The position numbers were made by a program, and so were the translations under genes. Source: JBBQYA01 sp038209155 (GTDB taxonomy: Bacteria > Bacteroidota > Bacteroidia > Sphingobacteriales > Sphingobacteriaceae). From it: a stretch of DNA of 38,437 nucleotides. The number at the start of each line of letters is the position of its first letter. Within the stretch, counting starts at the first letter, position 1. The notes beneath the pieces were generated by a model. It searched no databases. It was given only the letters and a program-made list of their open reading frames with translations, and was not told the DNA's origin. Of the stretch, positions 1 to 9,173 are shown piece by piece. The stretch covers positions 1 through 38,437 of the forward strand of contig JBBQYA010000017.1 of the NCBI GenBank assembly GCA_038209155.1, given 5' to 3'.

Positions 1-2
1 CC

Positions 3-224
3 TATCCTAACCCTTTTAAAGAATCTTTCCAAATTGTATTTCCAGAATTGTACTCAGGAGAAGTGAAAGTGTATGATGCGCTAAGCAAATTAGTATATAG
101 TAAAAATTTGAATAATGAAATCCAATGTGAAGTAGATTTGAATGGAATGCCTTCTGGTGCTTATTACGTCAGTGCACAAAACTCCCAGTTCCGTTATGAA
201 ACCATACAGCTTATAAAAAAATAA
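3..224 (+). CDS. C-terminal end of a T9SS-sorted secreted protein (partial)
   Basis: The reading frame is open from the window edge and ends at a TAA at 222-224, so only the last 73 residues are present. They begin YPNPF and continue with a VKVYDALSKLVYS strand and a MPSGAYYV motif, ending in IQLIKK. This is the pattern of the Por/T9SS type A C-terminal sorting domain, which directs proteins through the Bacteroidota type IX secretion system and is removed at the cell surface. The rest of the protein lies outside the window, so its activity is unknown. The next gene starts 17 nt downstream on the same strand and also belongs to a T9SS-type cargo protein, so the two may be co-transcribed. Confidence 0.8.
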   Translation, partial: YPNPFKESFQIVFPELYSGEVKVYDALSKLVYSKNLNNEIQCEVDLNGMPSGAYYVSAQNSQFRYETIQLIKK

Positions 225-241
225 CCCTAAATCTAATTATT

Positions 242-2680
242 ATGAAACGATTAGTAACTTTTATTCTCCTTCAGATTATTACCTTTCATTTACTATTGGC
301 ACAACAACTCATCCCTAATGCTATGCAGGAAAGCCAATGTGTAATAGTACCAGTATCACAAGCAGCTATCAGTGCTTGTGCCAATCCTAGTCCTGCTGAT
401 TCGCGCAACGGAGGCGTATTCACACCCAAAGGCGACCTTCGAGTCTTGGTAGTATTTGCAGGGTTTGATAATCGGAATGCTGATAATTACAAAATTGGAG
501 ATCAATTTGTAACAGGTTGGGGCGCAGGGAATTTTACGACAACATCAACTCCTGTGAGTGATAGTGTCCCAAAATACGTCGACCCCATCACTGGCGACAT
601 GCCAAGCCAACTTTTTGGAGATACCAATGAGTTTGCTTTGTATTGTACGCCTACTAGTACCAATAAAAGTCTTTCTCGGTATTATTACGATATGAGCAGA
701 GGGAAGTTTAGATTGATGGGGGATGTTTTTAAAGATCCAACTACGGGCAAACCGATTCGAGTAAACATCACGGCAACTCAATTTGACACTTGGCAAGGAG
801 GTCAGTTCAATGCTAAGGTATTAAATAAGATGAAGTTGATAAATCCTACATTTAATTTTGCGCCGTACGACAATCGAACAAATAAGCCTGAATATCGATG
901 CGATAATTCAATTTCGCCACCCGATTTTAAACCAGATTATGTGATTATCATTTATCGGCATAGTGAAAGTTGGAATATAAAATTACCTGATAATTCTAAT
1001 AATCCTCGCAGTAGCAGTGTGTTTTCAACTTTACCTCTAGGAACGCAAGTTAGTTACAATGGCTACTCCTTTGATGAAGCTGGTTATACCTTGCCCAATG
1101 GCAATGGCGGCGGTATCGGAAGTTTTATACATGAATTAGGACACGAATTATTTGATGGTCCGCATTATTTAGGGGCAAACAATGCAATGGGAGATCGTTT
1201 TTATATTCATCAAAGTGCTTGGGGTATGGTAACTACTGATGTGCAAAATGAAGGATGTAATGCGTATGAGAGATGGTTGCTAGGCTGGACGGAGAATACA
1301 GCAAGTGGAGTAAATGCCAACATTTTACAACCAACCGATTTACAAAACAATGGAATCTATACCTTAAAAGATTTCTTGACTACAGGCGATGCTATGCGTA
1401 TCCGAATTCCAAAATCGAACCAACATGTGTGGATCGAAAACCATCAAAAGAAAAGCATGTGGGATTTTAAAAGAAATGCTGGTGCATCAGCTTCTAGCGG
1501 TGGTGAGATTATCCCAGATTTTGAGCCAGGGATTTACATGATGGTTGAAGATATGAATCCGATACGTGAAACATCACTTTCCATGGATATAGCAAGTAGA
1601 CAAAAAATAAATGGGATGAAACTTATCAATGCTCAAGGGCAATTTGATTATACACGAAATGCATATCCACCACCAGTAAAAGAAGCCGATATGTATAAAA
1701 ATATTACCTATACATTTAGAAAACAAAAGCCAAATCCTATCAGTGGAACACAGCCAGGAATGCAGTACGTAGATGATTTTCCTGGGTCTGCTGCTGGACC
1801 AGCTCCCAATGGTGTGATTACATCTAATTTCAGCTCAAATGGAGGCGCAGGCAATAAAGAAGCCTTTTTTATGATGAAAGAAACGAACGGAATAGCTACC
1901 AATATGCTCTACGGAGGGTATGGAGGCAGAAATGCGGAAGCGATCAATAACTTTAACCGGAGAAGCGATGGTTTTCAGGTAGGGGATCAAGTAAATATGG
2001 GCACGAATCCTACTATTACCAATTATCCACAATTTAGTAGAGCTACCAATCGATTGGATACTACTTTCCTAAATTCCTTATCCATAGAGATCCTCAGCAA
2101 AATAGGGGACGACATCACCATAAAAATAAAATTAGATAATTATGAGGTGAAAGATTCTCCCCGATGGACGGGTAACATTGGGTTGAAAAACATTTCGAAT
2201 GATGCGAACCCAGATTTGGATTTAGCAACAGGTAAAAATATTTTAATAGATGAATCTGGCTATGCCAATCGCCTTACTAAATTTCCCGGAACACAAAAAT
2301 TTGTAAACCCTACCGTATTTACGCTTTCGGAAAGTGCTTTTGTAAACATGAATAGCAATTCAAGTATAACGGTAGATAGTGGAAGTACTATTGCGATGAA
2401 TAACACGTCTAAAATTGTGGTAGCAAGTGGAGCAATCTTAAAATTTATCAATAAAAGTAAATTATTGATGAGCAATGATGCTGAAATCATTGTGATGAAC
2501 GGTGGAAAATTATTAATAGAATCAGACGCAAAAGTTACCTTAACAGGTAATGCAAAAATAACTTTGCAAACTCCTACAGGTAGTAGCAATCTGCTTTCAA
2601 GTTTGGAGGTAAATACCAATAGTTTGTTTGAAGTTAATGATAATGCAAAAATCATATTAATGAAAAAGAGTAAATTATAG
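242..2680 (+). CDS. Secreted M6-like zinc metalloprotease with beta-strand repeat region, cut short by an in-frame stop
   Basis: The 812-residue product begins with a clear signal peptide (hydrophobic residues 5-19, likely cleavage after LLLA). A zinc protease motif HELGH lies at residues 297-301 with a further His at 308, followed by an AYERWLLGW motif about 40 residues on, as in the M6 (immune inhibitor A-like) peptidases. Residues from about 690 to 812 are short repeated strands of the type SxITVDSGSTI and AKVTLTGNAKITL, which suggests a beta-helix or stalk. The frame stops at TAG 2678-2680 in the middle of this repeat region. A second stop, TAA 2690-2692, follows four codons later, and then the same frame stays open to 4882 and ends in a T9SS sorting domain. 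As encoded here the protease has lost its sorting signal. The family assignment is by motif only; the exact protease family is less certain than the metalloprotease call. Confidence 0.8.
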   Translation: MKRLVTFILLQIITFHLLLAQQLIPNAMQESQCVIVPVSQAAISACANPSPADSRNGGVFTPKGDLRVLVVFAGFDNRNADNYKIGDQFVTGWGAGNFTTTSTPVSDSVPKYVDPITGDMPSQLFGDTNEFALYCTPTSTNKSLSRYYYDMSRGKFRLMGDVFKDPTTGKPIRVNITATQFDTWQGGQFNAKVLNKMKLINPTFNFAPYDNRTNKPEYRCDNSISPPDFKPDYVIIIYRHSESWNIKLPDNSNNPRSSSVFSTLPLGTQVSYNGYSFDEAGYTLPNGNGGGIGSFIHELGHELFDGPHYLGANNAMGDRFYIHQSAWGMVTTDVQNEGCNAYERWLLGWTENTASGVNANILQPTDLQNNGIYTLKDFLTTGDAMRIRIPKSNQHVWIENHQKKSMWDFKRNAGASASSGGEIIPDFEPGIYMMVEDMNPIRETSLSMDIASRQKINGMKLINAQGQFDYTRNAYPPPVKEADMYKNITYTFRKQKPNPISGTQPGMQYVDDFPGSAAGPAPNGVITSNFSSNGGAGNKEAFFMMKETNGIATNMLYGGYGGRNAEAINNFNRRSDGFQVGDQVNMGTNPTITNYPQFSRATNRLDTTFLNSLSIEILSKIGDDITIKIKLDNYEVKDSPRWTGNIGLKNISNDANPDLDLATGKNILIDESGYANRLTKFPGTQKFVNPTVFTLSESAFVNMNSNSSITVDSGSTIAMNNTSKIVVASGAILKFINKSKLLMSNDAEIIVMNGGKLLIESDAKVTLTGNAKITLQTPTGSSNLLSSLEVNTNSLFEVNDNAKIILMKKSKL

Positions 2681-2980
2681 CTAAGAAATTAAACCAATTT
2701 AATATCACTTAACCTGAACGTAGGTTTAGAATATGAAAACGGCGCGATAATTAATTTACAAGAAGATGCTTCGTGCATTTCTTTAAATGGAAAAATAAAA
2801 GTAGGGGATAATGCAACCTTTACTTTTGAAGGAAATGGTTATATCAAAGTACTTTCATCAACGGCATCGTTTACACCTGGAATTAATTCTTCTATACATT
2901 TCACAGGAATTGGAGCTTTTGATAAGGTTATTCAAGTAGAAAGTAATACCCAATTAAGTATTCCAAAAGAATTTAAACAA

Positions 2981-4882
2981 ATGATTTCAATGAGAGGTAA
3001 ATACTCAATGGGAGATAATTCAAGAATTAATATTTATTGCCCTCTTCGATTTACATTGAGTAAAGTAACTTCTTTTGACGAAACAAGCAGAAACGGTCAT
3101 TTAGGATTAAACAAAATTGGACAAAGTAGTACCTTAATTAGCTCTTCTGTTTTTGAACATGGCATTTACGGATTAAACAATTCTATTAATCCACTAATTT
3201 CAAAAAAGGGAAGTAAATTATATGTACAATCTTCAACTTTTTATAATTGCTATTATGGTTACAGGCAATATAAAGGTGGTTTTGATTTTAATAATTGTCA
3301 ATTTACAAGCAATGCATCTGGTATCATTGGAATTGGTATGGAAATTAATTCAAGCATTAAAGATTGTAATTTTGAAACAGAATCGAATGAAGCAGTTCGT
3401 TTTGATGGTACGGGTACTTCTTCATTATCGATTGAAGGATCAAACTTGCAAAACACCAATAATGGGGTTTTTATATCAGGTAATACTCAGTTAAACATGA
3501 AGTGTAGCACAATCGGAGGTAATAAAAGTGCAATACAATCTTATATGGATGGAAATATAAATATAAGCTCACAAATGAATGAAAATGGTAATGTAACTTT
3601 TTCTAACATAGATTATATTATGTTACCATATCATGGAGGTGATATATTTTTGGCCGAAGGTTACAATCAGTTTTTACCCTCAGCACAAAACAATACTAAC
3701 AACTTAATAAATGGTACTTTAAATAGATTTATGCCAGATACAAATGTGCCATTAAGTGCATTATTGAATAATTGGAATAATACCAATCTAACGCCAGTAT
3801 TTAATGTAGATTATCGAATAAAGTCTACCGAATTTAATCATTATTGGGAAAATATTTATTATGAAGATTTAAGTCCAACTACCGATCAATTAGCATGTAT
3901 TAATTTGGCGCCATGCACTAATTGCGATCCACAACCGTATAATCCATTGAAAAATTGTGAGGATTGCGAAATAATAACGACGACACATATTTCTTCAAAA
4001 CCTTTAAATGATATATTAGAAACAATATTGTTGGATTTAAAAAATTTGAATAATGGAGAGTCTGAGCCCCAAGTTGAAGCTTTAATGGAAATATTGACTT
4101 TTGAATTTAGTTCAGTAAGTGAAGATGAAAGATATTTATTGAAATATGCTTATAGAACATTTAAAGATGAAATAGTTTCATATTTATCTGATAGTTCATT
4201 TTTGAGTAACCAAGAAATAGATAATAATTCAACATTGATAAATTACATTAATTGGATTACTGCAATTTTTGATTTTCAAAAACAAGTTCCAGAAACTGAT
4301 CAATTATTTTCTGACTTGAGTATCTTAAAATTAGACGAAGCTTTAATGTTTCGATTAAACGGAGATTTAGTGAATGCTCATTATTTAGTAAATGAATTAT
4401 TATCAGAAGTGCAAAGTGAAAAACTTCCTTTCATTTATTATTGGGATTGCCTTTTGCAAAAGGAAGAATTACAATTAATTAATTTTTACACTAATGAAGA
4501 TTTTGATACCGAGATCAATAGCTGTTGGGATGCATTTATATCTAATTTTAATTCAAGTGGTAATAGATTAATAATAACGCAAAATTTAACGACACCAAGT
4601 GTCAAAATAAAGCAAACTAAAATTAAGAAAACTGAGCAAAATCAGTTATTAAACATTTTTCCAAATCCTTCCAATGGTATTTTTACCATAATAATTCCAG
4701 AAACAGCTAAACTTGCTAAAATTGTTATAACAGACCTTTATGGAAGAAAAGTAAAGGAAAAAATATTACAGAATACTAATCAGGCTGAGTTAAATATGAA
4801 CGATTTAAATGACGGATATTATAATTGTACAGTTACAACAGAAAATGCTAAATACGAAAGGAAAATAAGTAAGATCGAGTAA
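2981..4882 (+). CDS. Beta-helix region and T9SS sorting domain: probable detached C-terminal half of the preceding protease
   Basis: This 633-codon frame starts at the first ATG, but the frame is open from 2693, directly after the second stop of the preceding gene and in the same phase. Residues from 2693 on (EDASCISLNGKIKVGDNATF) continue the strand repeats of the upstream protein. The first 250 residues resemble right-handed parallel beta-helix rungs (phrases such as SSTFYNCYYGYRQY and NNCQFTSNASG). A cysteine cluster (ACINLAPCTNCDPQPYNPLKNCEDC) follows, then a helical stretch, and the last 75 residues form a type A sorting domain with FPNPSNGIF and LNDGYYNCTV. No signal peptide is present, so if translated alone it could not reach the T9SS. 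I read it as one half of a gene of about 1546 codons (242-4882) split by nonsense codons. Confidence 0.7.
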   Translation: MISMRGKYSMGDNSRINIYCPLRFTLSKVTSFDETSRNGHLGLNKIGQSSTLISSSVFEHGIYGLNNSINPLISKKGSKLYVQSSTFYNCYYGYRQYKGGFDFNNCQFTSNASGIIGIGMEINSSIKDCNFETESNEAVRFDGTGTSSLSIEGSNLQNTNNGVFISGNTQLNMKCSTIGGNKSAIQSYMDGNINISSQMNENGNVTFSNIDYIMLPYHGGDIFLAEGYNQFLPSAQNNTNNLINGTLNRFMPDTNVPLSALLNNWNNTNLTPVFNVDYRIKSTEFNHYWENIYYEDLSPTTDQLACINLAPCTNCDPQPYNPLKNCEDCEIITTTHISSKPLNDILETILLDLKNLNNGESEPQVEALMEILTFEFSSVSEDERYLLKYAYRTFKDEIVSYLSDSSFLSNQEIDNNSTLINYINWITAIFDFQKQVPETDQLFSDLSILKLDEALMFRLNGDLVNAHYLVNELLSEVQSEKLPFIYYWDCLLQKEELQLINFYTNEDFDTEINSCWDAFISNFNSSGNRLIITQNLTTPSVKIKQTKIKKTEQNQLLNIFPNPSNGIFTIIIPETAKLAKIVITDLYGRKVKEKILQNTNQAELNMNDLNDGYYNCTVTTENAKYERKISKIE

Positions 4883-4893
4883 ATTATAAACAT

Positions 4894-4928
4894 TAAAAAA
4901 AGAGAGAAAAAAATTCTCTCTTTTTTTT
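4894..4928 (+). terminator. Rho-independent terminator after the T9SS protein
   Basis: An A/G-rich arm (AAAGAGAGAA) and its complement TTCTCTCTTT surround a short A-rich loop and run directly into eight T residues. It sits about 12 nt after the stop codon at 4882, in the right orientation for the upstream gene. Confidence 0.85.
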
Positions 4929-5004
4929 GCAACAATATTTCTTCTATCGTCCCCCTTTGCTATGATTTTGATTAATTTAGCATTTTAGCATTTAAAAAGA
5001 AAAT

Positions 5005-5316
5005 ATGGAAGAGCAAGAAAACAACAACCAAATAAACATAGAACTATCAGAAGAAATAGCAGAAGGAATTTATTCTAACCTAGCTATTATTACTCATTCC
5101 AACTCAGAATTTGTGATAGACTTTATCAGAATTATGCCTGGTGTACCTAAAGCGAAAGTAAAATCGAGAATTGTGTTAAGTCCAGAACATGCAAAAAGAT
5201 TAGTGGCAGCAATGAATGACAACATTGTGAAATTTGAGGCAGTAAATGGTAAAATAAAAACAGATAATGGATTAGGTTTACCATTAAGTTTCGGTGGGCC
5301 AACTGCACAAGCATAA
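5005..5316 (+). CDS. DUF3467 family protein
   Basis: The 103-residue product matches what I know of DUF3467: an acidic start, then EIAEGIYSNLAII, a F-V-I-D-F motif, a PG-P-KAKVKSRIVLSPEHAKRL block and a following amphipathic helix. Proteins of this family are small, cytoplasmic and common in Bacteroidota; their function is not established. The gene is flanked by hairpin terminators at about 4894 and 5361, so it is probably transcribed alone. The ATG at 5005 is the natural start, since the conserved part begins a few residues later. The family call is secure; no function is claimed. Confidence 0.85.
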   Translation: MEEQENNNQINIELSEEIAEGIYSNLAIITHSNSEFVIDFIRIMPGVPKAKVKSRIVLSPEHAKRLVAAMNDNIVKFEAVNGKIKTDNGLGLPLSFGGPTAQA

Positions 5317-5360
5317 ATTTTATTATATTTGAAATTCATAAGTTAATGGTTTTTAGAAAA

Positions 5361-5396
5361 TAAAAAGGGCATTGAGTTTTCATTGCCTTTTTTATT
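5361..5396 (+). terminator. Probable terminator after the DUF3467 gene
   Basis: An imperfect hairpin (AAAAAGGGCATTGAG, then TTTTC, then ATTGCCTTTTTTATTT) with a T-rich 3' side lies about 45 nt after the stop. The rest of 5317-5572 is AT-rich sequence in which I see no gene. Confidence 0.6.
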
Positions 5397-5572
5397 TGAT
5401 TTTACTGAAAAAAATTAGAATGTTTTAATAAATTTAAATCAGCGTTCTTTGCTCACTACGAAAAAATTAATAAGAATTATCTTTTTCAAAATCAGAAATA
5501 AATTATTCATTTAAACATTGTTTAAAAAATGAACATTTAAAAAAAGATAATTTTTTAAAGAGCTACTAAAGT

Positions 5573-6487
5573 CTAAGAAGATTTTAATTGTGATGCTATA
5601 AATTTAAAAATCTCATTACTTGATTTTCCATCAAACCATTTAATTTCTAAATCTTTTGTGAACCACGTCAACTGGCGTTTGGCTAGTCTTCTACTATTTT
5701 GTTTAATGTTTTCTATTGCAGTTTCTAAAGAAAATTTCCCTTCTAAATAGTCGAAAATCTCTGTGTAGCCTACTGTTTGCATAGAGTTTAATTTTCTAAA
5801 TGGATAAAGTTCTTTTGCTTCTTCTACTAATCCATAAGAAATCATTTGATCTACTCGGCTATTGATTCGATCATACAATTCTGGTCGAGCTAGGTTTAAA
5901 CCAATTTTTATTGGAATAAATTCTCTTTGTTTTTTATTCCCTCTTCGATAAGAAGAATATGGTCTGCCAGTAGAGATTGAAACTTCTAAGGCTCTGATAA
6001 TCCGTTGCGGATTTGCTAAATCAACTGATAAATAATACTCAGGGTCCAATTTCTTTAATTCTGTTTGAAGATATTTAATTCCATTTTTTAGAAAATCTTC
6101 ATTTAATTTTTTCCTAATTTCTGGATCAATACTTGGCAAATTATCTAACCCATCTAAAACTGCACGAACAAAAAGACCTGATCCTCCGGCCATAATTGCG
6201 ATTTTGTTTTTCTTATGAATTTCTTTAATGCAATCTATCGCTTCTTTCTCAAATTGTGCAGCCGTATATTCTTGCTCAATAGAAAGGCTATTGATAAAAT
6301 GATGAGGAATTAATTTTAATTCTTCATCACTTGGTTTGGCTGTTCCGATGGTTGTTTGCTTATAAAATTGTCTAGAATCGGCTGAGATAATTTCTGTTTG
6401 AAAATGATTGGCAATCTGAATGCTAATTGAAGTTTTTCCTACAGCAGTTGGTCCAATAATGACAATCAAATACTTCTCACCACTCAT
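5573..6487 (-). CDS. miaA: tRNA dimethylallyltransferase (MiaA)
   Basis: MiaA transfers a dimethylallyl group to N6 of A37 in tRNAs that read codons starting with U. The P-loop GPTAVGKTS is at residues 12-20, followed by the substrate motif SADSRQFYK and the GTAKPS segment, and later GGSGLF and QRIIRALE, all typical of MiaA. The C-terminal NSRRLAKRQLTWF motif is also present. About 304 residues is the normal length. Two adjacent ATG codons occur (6490 and 6487). I prefer the second because MSGEK leads straight into the first beta strand, but the sequence does not decide it. It is the last gene of a minus-strand run that also holds cca and tsaC, and it follows the preceding stop by 11-14 nt. 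Confidence 0.95.
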   Translation of the reverse strand: MSGEKYLIVIIGPTAVGKTSISIQIANHFQTEIISADSRQFYKQTTIGTAKPSDEELKLIPHHFINSLSIEQEYTAAQFEKEAIDCIKEIHKKNKIAIMAGGSGLFVRAVLDGLDNLPSIDPEIRKKLNEDFLKNGIKYLQTELKKLDPEYYLSVDLANPQRIIRALEVSISTGRPYSSYRRGNKKQREFIPIKIGLNLARPELYDRINSRVDQMISYGLVEEAKELYPFRKLNSMQTVGYTEIFDYLEGKFSLETAIENIKQNSRRLAKRQLTWFTKDLEIKWFDGKSSNEIFKFIASQLKSS

Positions 6488-6501
6488 CAAGTAGAATAAA
6501 T

Positions 6502-7146
6502 TTAATATTCTTCTTTTTTAAAATCGTCGTCGTCAAAAGATTCAAATTCTGAAGTTTCTTCATCTTCACTTTCCGAATTACTTTCACTTTCACCATCTGG
6601 ATTATCGCTCACAGCATCCACTTCGCCTAAATCTAGGCCCAACTCATCAGCAATTTCTGGTTCTTCACTTTCATCCATATCAGCCATAAAATCAAGATCT
6701 AATTCTTCATCTGGAATTATTGGGGCTATGATTCCAAATTGTTTAGGTGCTTGCCCAATAGTTTTGGTGATAATAGGAAATTCAATTTTCTTATCAAAAT
6801 CTACCAAAATTTTCAATAATTGAATTAGAAAAGTATAAGGTTTTTGATGATCAAACACATAATAGATTCGTTGGAATGGATCTTCGATATAATCGGAAAG
6901 ACGTGCATTACTCATTAATACAATTCCTTGTTTTTCCCGTTTCTCATTCGGCAAATAAGTTATTTCTGTTCCTTTTATCCAATGATCATTGCTCATGTAA
7001 AATGAAGAAGAAAATTCGGGATTGAATCCAATAGATTCATGAATTATTTGATGAAATTTTTCAAAGGATTGGGTAGATTTTATTTCAATTTCCCTGCTTA
7101 TATCATCTAAATCTTCGAAAGAAACTTTAAATCTGTAGAGAGCCAT
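6502..7146 (-). CDS. pRiA4b ORF-3-like protein with acidic tail
   Basis: The N-terminal 140 residues (MALYRFKVSFEDLDDISREI, then HQIIHESIGF and a YVFDHQKPYTFLIQLLKI segment) match the plasmid pRiA4b ORF-3-like fold as I remember it. That family was named from mobile elements but is common as a chromosomal gene in Bacteroidota. The last 70 residues are almost entirely Asp, Glu and Ser with a short basic end (FKKEEY), a low-complexity acidic tail. No catalytic motif is visible and the function is unknown. It lies 30 nt after cca and 11-14 nt before miaA, so it is likely co-transcribed with tRNA maturation genes, which makes a role linked to tRNA or translation possible but unproven. Confidence 0.75.
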   Translation of the reverse strand: MALYRFKVSFEDLDDISREIEIKSTQSFEKFHQIIHESIGFNPEFSSSFYMSNDHWIKGTEITYLPNEKREKQGIVLMSNARLSDYIEDPFQRIYYVFDHQKPYTFLIQLLKILVDFDKKIEFPIITKTIGQAPKQFGIIAPIIPDEELDLDFMADMDESEEPEIADELGLDLGEVDAVSDNPDGESESNSESEDEETSEFESFDDDDFKKEEY

Positions 7147-7176
7147 ATTGGTGTATTTTTTTATTCAAGATATTAA

Positions 7177-8601
7177 TTAATTATTTAAATTATTTTCTGC
7201 AAATCTTAGACCTAAATCTAAGCCTTTTTGTTTTAAATTTTTTAATGCTGATTCACGATTGTTGTCGATTTCGCCTTCCAGAATTCCTTCACGAATAAAT
7301 GTTTTAAGGATGCCAACCATTTTGCCTTCGTTTAAACCAAATATATTCATAATATCTGCACCGCTCACTGGTGGTTGCCAATTTCTTACTTGATCTCTTT
7401 GCTCAACATCAATTATTTTTTGCTTTACCAATTCAAAATTTGCACGATATTTTTTTTGTTTAAATTCATTTTTAGTAGTTACATCGGCATGGCAAAGCAT
7501 CATTAAAGCTTCAATATCATCGCCTGCATCAAATAATAATCTCCGAACAGCGGAATCAGTTACGATATTCTGCGAAAGTACAATTGGTCTTAAATGCAAT
7601 AAAACTAATTTTTGCACCAATTTCATTTTATCGCCCAAAGGAAGTTTTAATTGATTGAAAATTTTCGGAACCATTCGCGCTCCTTTGTCCTCATGCCCAT
7701 GAAAAGTCCACCCATGATCTTCTTCAAATCGTTTGGTGGCAGGTTTTGCAATGTCATGCAAAATTGCTGACCATCTTAACCAAAGATCATTTGTGTTTTG
7801 AGAAAGATTATCTAACACTTCTAATGTGTGGTAAAAATTATCCTTATGTGCCTTCCCATTTCGCTTTTCTACCCCTTGCAATTCTGCCATAAGCGGAAAA
7901 ATGAACTGAAGTAAGCCAGTATGAAACAGATTGATAAAGCCAACTGAAGGTCGTGGGCTTAAAATAATTTTATTCAATTCATCAGTAATTCGCTCTTGAG
8001 AAATAATTTTTATTCGCTCTTTATTAGTATTAATAGCATCCCACGCATTTGCATTTATTTCAAAATTTAATTGGCTAGAGAAACGAATTGCACGCATCAT
8101 TCGCAAAGGATCATCTACAAAAGTGATATTTGCATCTTGTGGAGTGCGAATAATTTTTTCTTCTAAATCCTTGACTCCATTAAAAGGGTCTATTAATTCA
8201 CCATAATTTTCAGAATTTAAACTAATAGACATTGCATTTATGGTAAAATCTCTTCGCAATTGATCATCTTCTAAAGTGCCATTTTCTACAGTTGGTTTTC
8301 GAGAATCGGAGCGATAAGATTCTTTTCTGGCTCCTACAAATTCTATTTCGAAACCATCGTAAATAAACATAGCTGTTCCGAAATTTTTGAAAACCGAAAC
8401 ATGAATATCTTTAGAAATAGCTTTTGCAGCCTGTTCGGCAAAATAAATACCATTGCCTAAAACCACAATATCAATATCTTTGGAATCTCTAGACAATAAA
8501 CAATCACGAACATAACCACCAACTACATAAGCTGGAATTCCCGTTTTTTCGCTTACTGTGCTAAGAATGGAAAATATAGGATGGGTTAGATATTGTTTCA
8601 T
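7177..8601 (-). CDS. cca: CCA-adding tRNA nucleotidyltransferase with HD domain
   Basis: The enzyme builds or repairs the 3' CCA end of tRNAs. The class II nucleotidyltransferase signature GGYVRD is at residues 28-33, with the metal-binding pair D42 and D44 in KDIDIVV, then RRDFTINAM and the DDPLRMMRAIRFSSQL motif. An HD domain follows near residue 285 (AILHDIAKP and later FHGHEDKGA), as in the long bacterial form of the family. At 474 residues it has the length usual in Bacteroidota. Poly(A) polymerase is the main alternative for this fold, but the CCA call fits the family better. It starts 8 nt after the tsaC stop and is followed 30 nt later by the pRiA4b-like gene. Confidence 0.92.
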   Translation of the reverse strand: MKQYLTHPIFSILSTVSEKTGIPAYVVGGYVRDCLLSRDSKDIDIVVLGNGIYFAEQAAKAISKDIHVSVFKNFGTAMFIYDGFEIEFVGARKESYRSDSRKPTVENGTLEDDQLRRDFTINAMSISLNSENYGELIDPFNGVKDLEEKIIRTPQDANITFVDDPLRMMRAIRFSSQLNFEINANAWDAINTNKERIKIISQERITDELNKIILSPRPSVGFINLFHTGLLQFIFPLMAELQGVEKRNGKAHKDNFYHTLEVLDNLSQNTNDLWLRWSAILHDIAKPATKRFEEDHGWTFHGHEDKGARMVPKIFNQLKLPLGDKMKLVQKLVLLHLRPIVLSQNIVTDSAVRRLLFDAGDDIEALMMLCHADVTTKNEFKQKKYRANFELVKQKIIDVEQRDQVRNWQPPVSGADIMNIFGLNEGKMVGILKTFIREGILEGEIDNNRESALKNLKQKGLDLGLRFAENNLNN

Positions 8602-8609
8602 TAATAAAA

Positions 8610-9173
8610 TTATCGACGAATAAAGGTAAAAAGTCCGCCAAGATCTAGTTTAATAATTGTAGAAGGTTTCTGTTGTTCCAATTTTTGAACCTTCGAATTT
8701 ACGATATAATCTACACCTTCTTTGATTTCGTCACTAATTTTATCAAAATTTAATGGATTGTTTTCACCAGAAATGTTTGCAGAAGTAGATACCAAAGGGT
8801 TTTTTAATCGATTAATCAATTGTTTACAAAAGGGATCTTTTGTAATTCTAATGGCTAAGGATTGATCTTCTGAAAGCAAAGAAGTACAAACTCCGCGTCC
8901 ATTAGGATAAATAACAGTTAAAGGATTTTCGGCAAATTCTACCAAATCCCAAGCTACTTCTGGAACTTCTTTTATGTATTTATTTAATTTTATATCCTGA
9001 TCTAGCAATACAATAAAACTTCTATTGATCGGTCTTTTCTTTAATTCAAAAATTTTTTCGACCGCTTCGCAATTGCAGGCATCACATCCAATTCCCCAAA
9101 CGGTATCTGTAGGATAAAGAATTATTCCACCATTATTTAAAACTTCTAATGCTTTGTTTATTTCTTCAATCAT
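8610..9173 (-). CDS. tsaC: L-threonylcarbamoyladenylate synthase (Sua5/YrdC/YwlC family)
   Basis: This enzyme makes threonylcarbamoyl-AMP, the precursor of t6A37 in tRNAs that read ANN codons. Typical motifs are YPTDTVWGIGCDA near the start, KRPINRSFIVLL, a SLAIRITKD segment and STSANISGE. I place the start at the ATG at 9173 (MIEEINKALEV), which leaves 187 residues. An in-frame ATG at 9185 would add four residues not expected in the family and increase the overlap with the preceding gene from 8 to 20 nt. The product is the short YrdC-only form without the Sua5 C-terminal domain. It sits in the same run as cca and miaA. Confidence 0.92.
   Translation of the reverse strand: MIEEINKALEVLNNGGIILYPTDTVWGIGCDACNCEAVEKIFELKKRPINRSFIVLLDQDIKLNKYIKEVPEVAWDLVEFAENPLTVIYPNGRGVCTSLLSEDQSLAIRITKDPFCKQLINRLKNPLVSTSANISGENNPLNFDKISDEIKEGVDYIVNSKVQKLEQQKPSTIIKLDLGGLFTFIRR

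Noticed and set aside
2260..2655. A 131-codon minus-strand frame inside the metalloprotease gene
   Set aside because: It is the reverse shadow of the strand-repeat coding region; it has no domain of its own.
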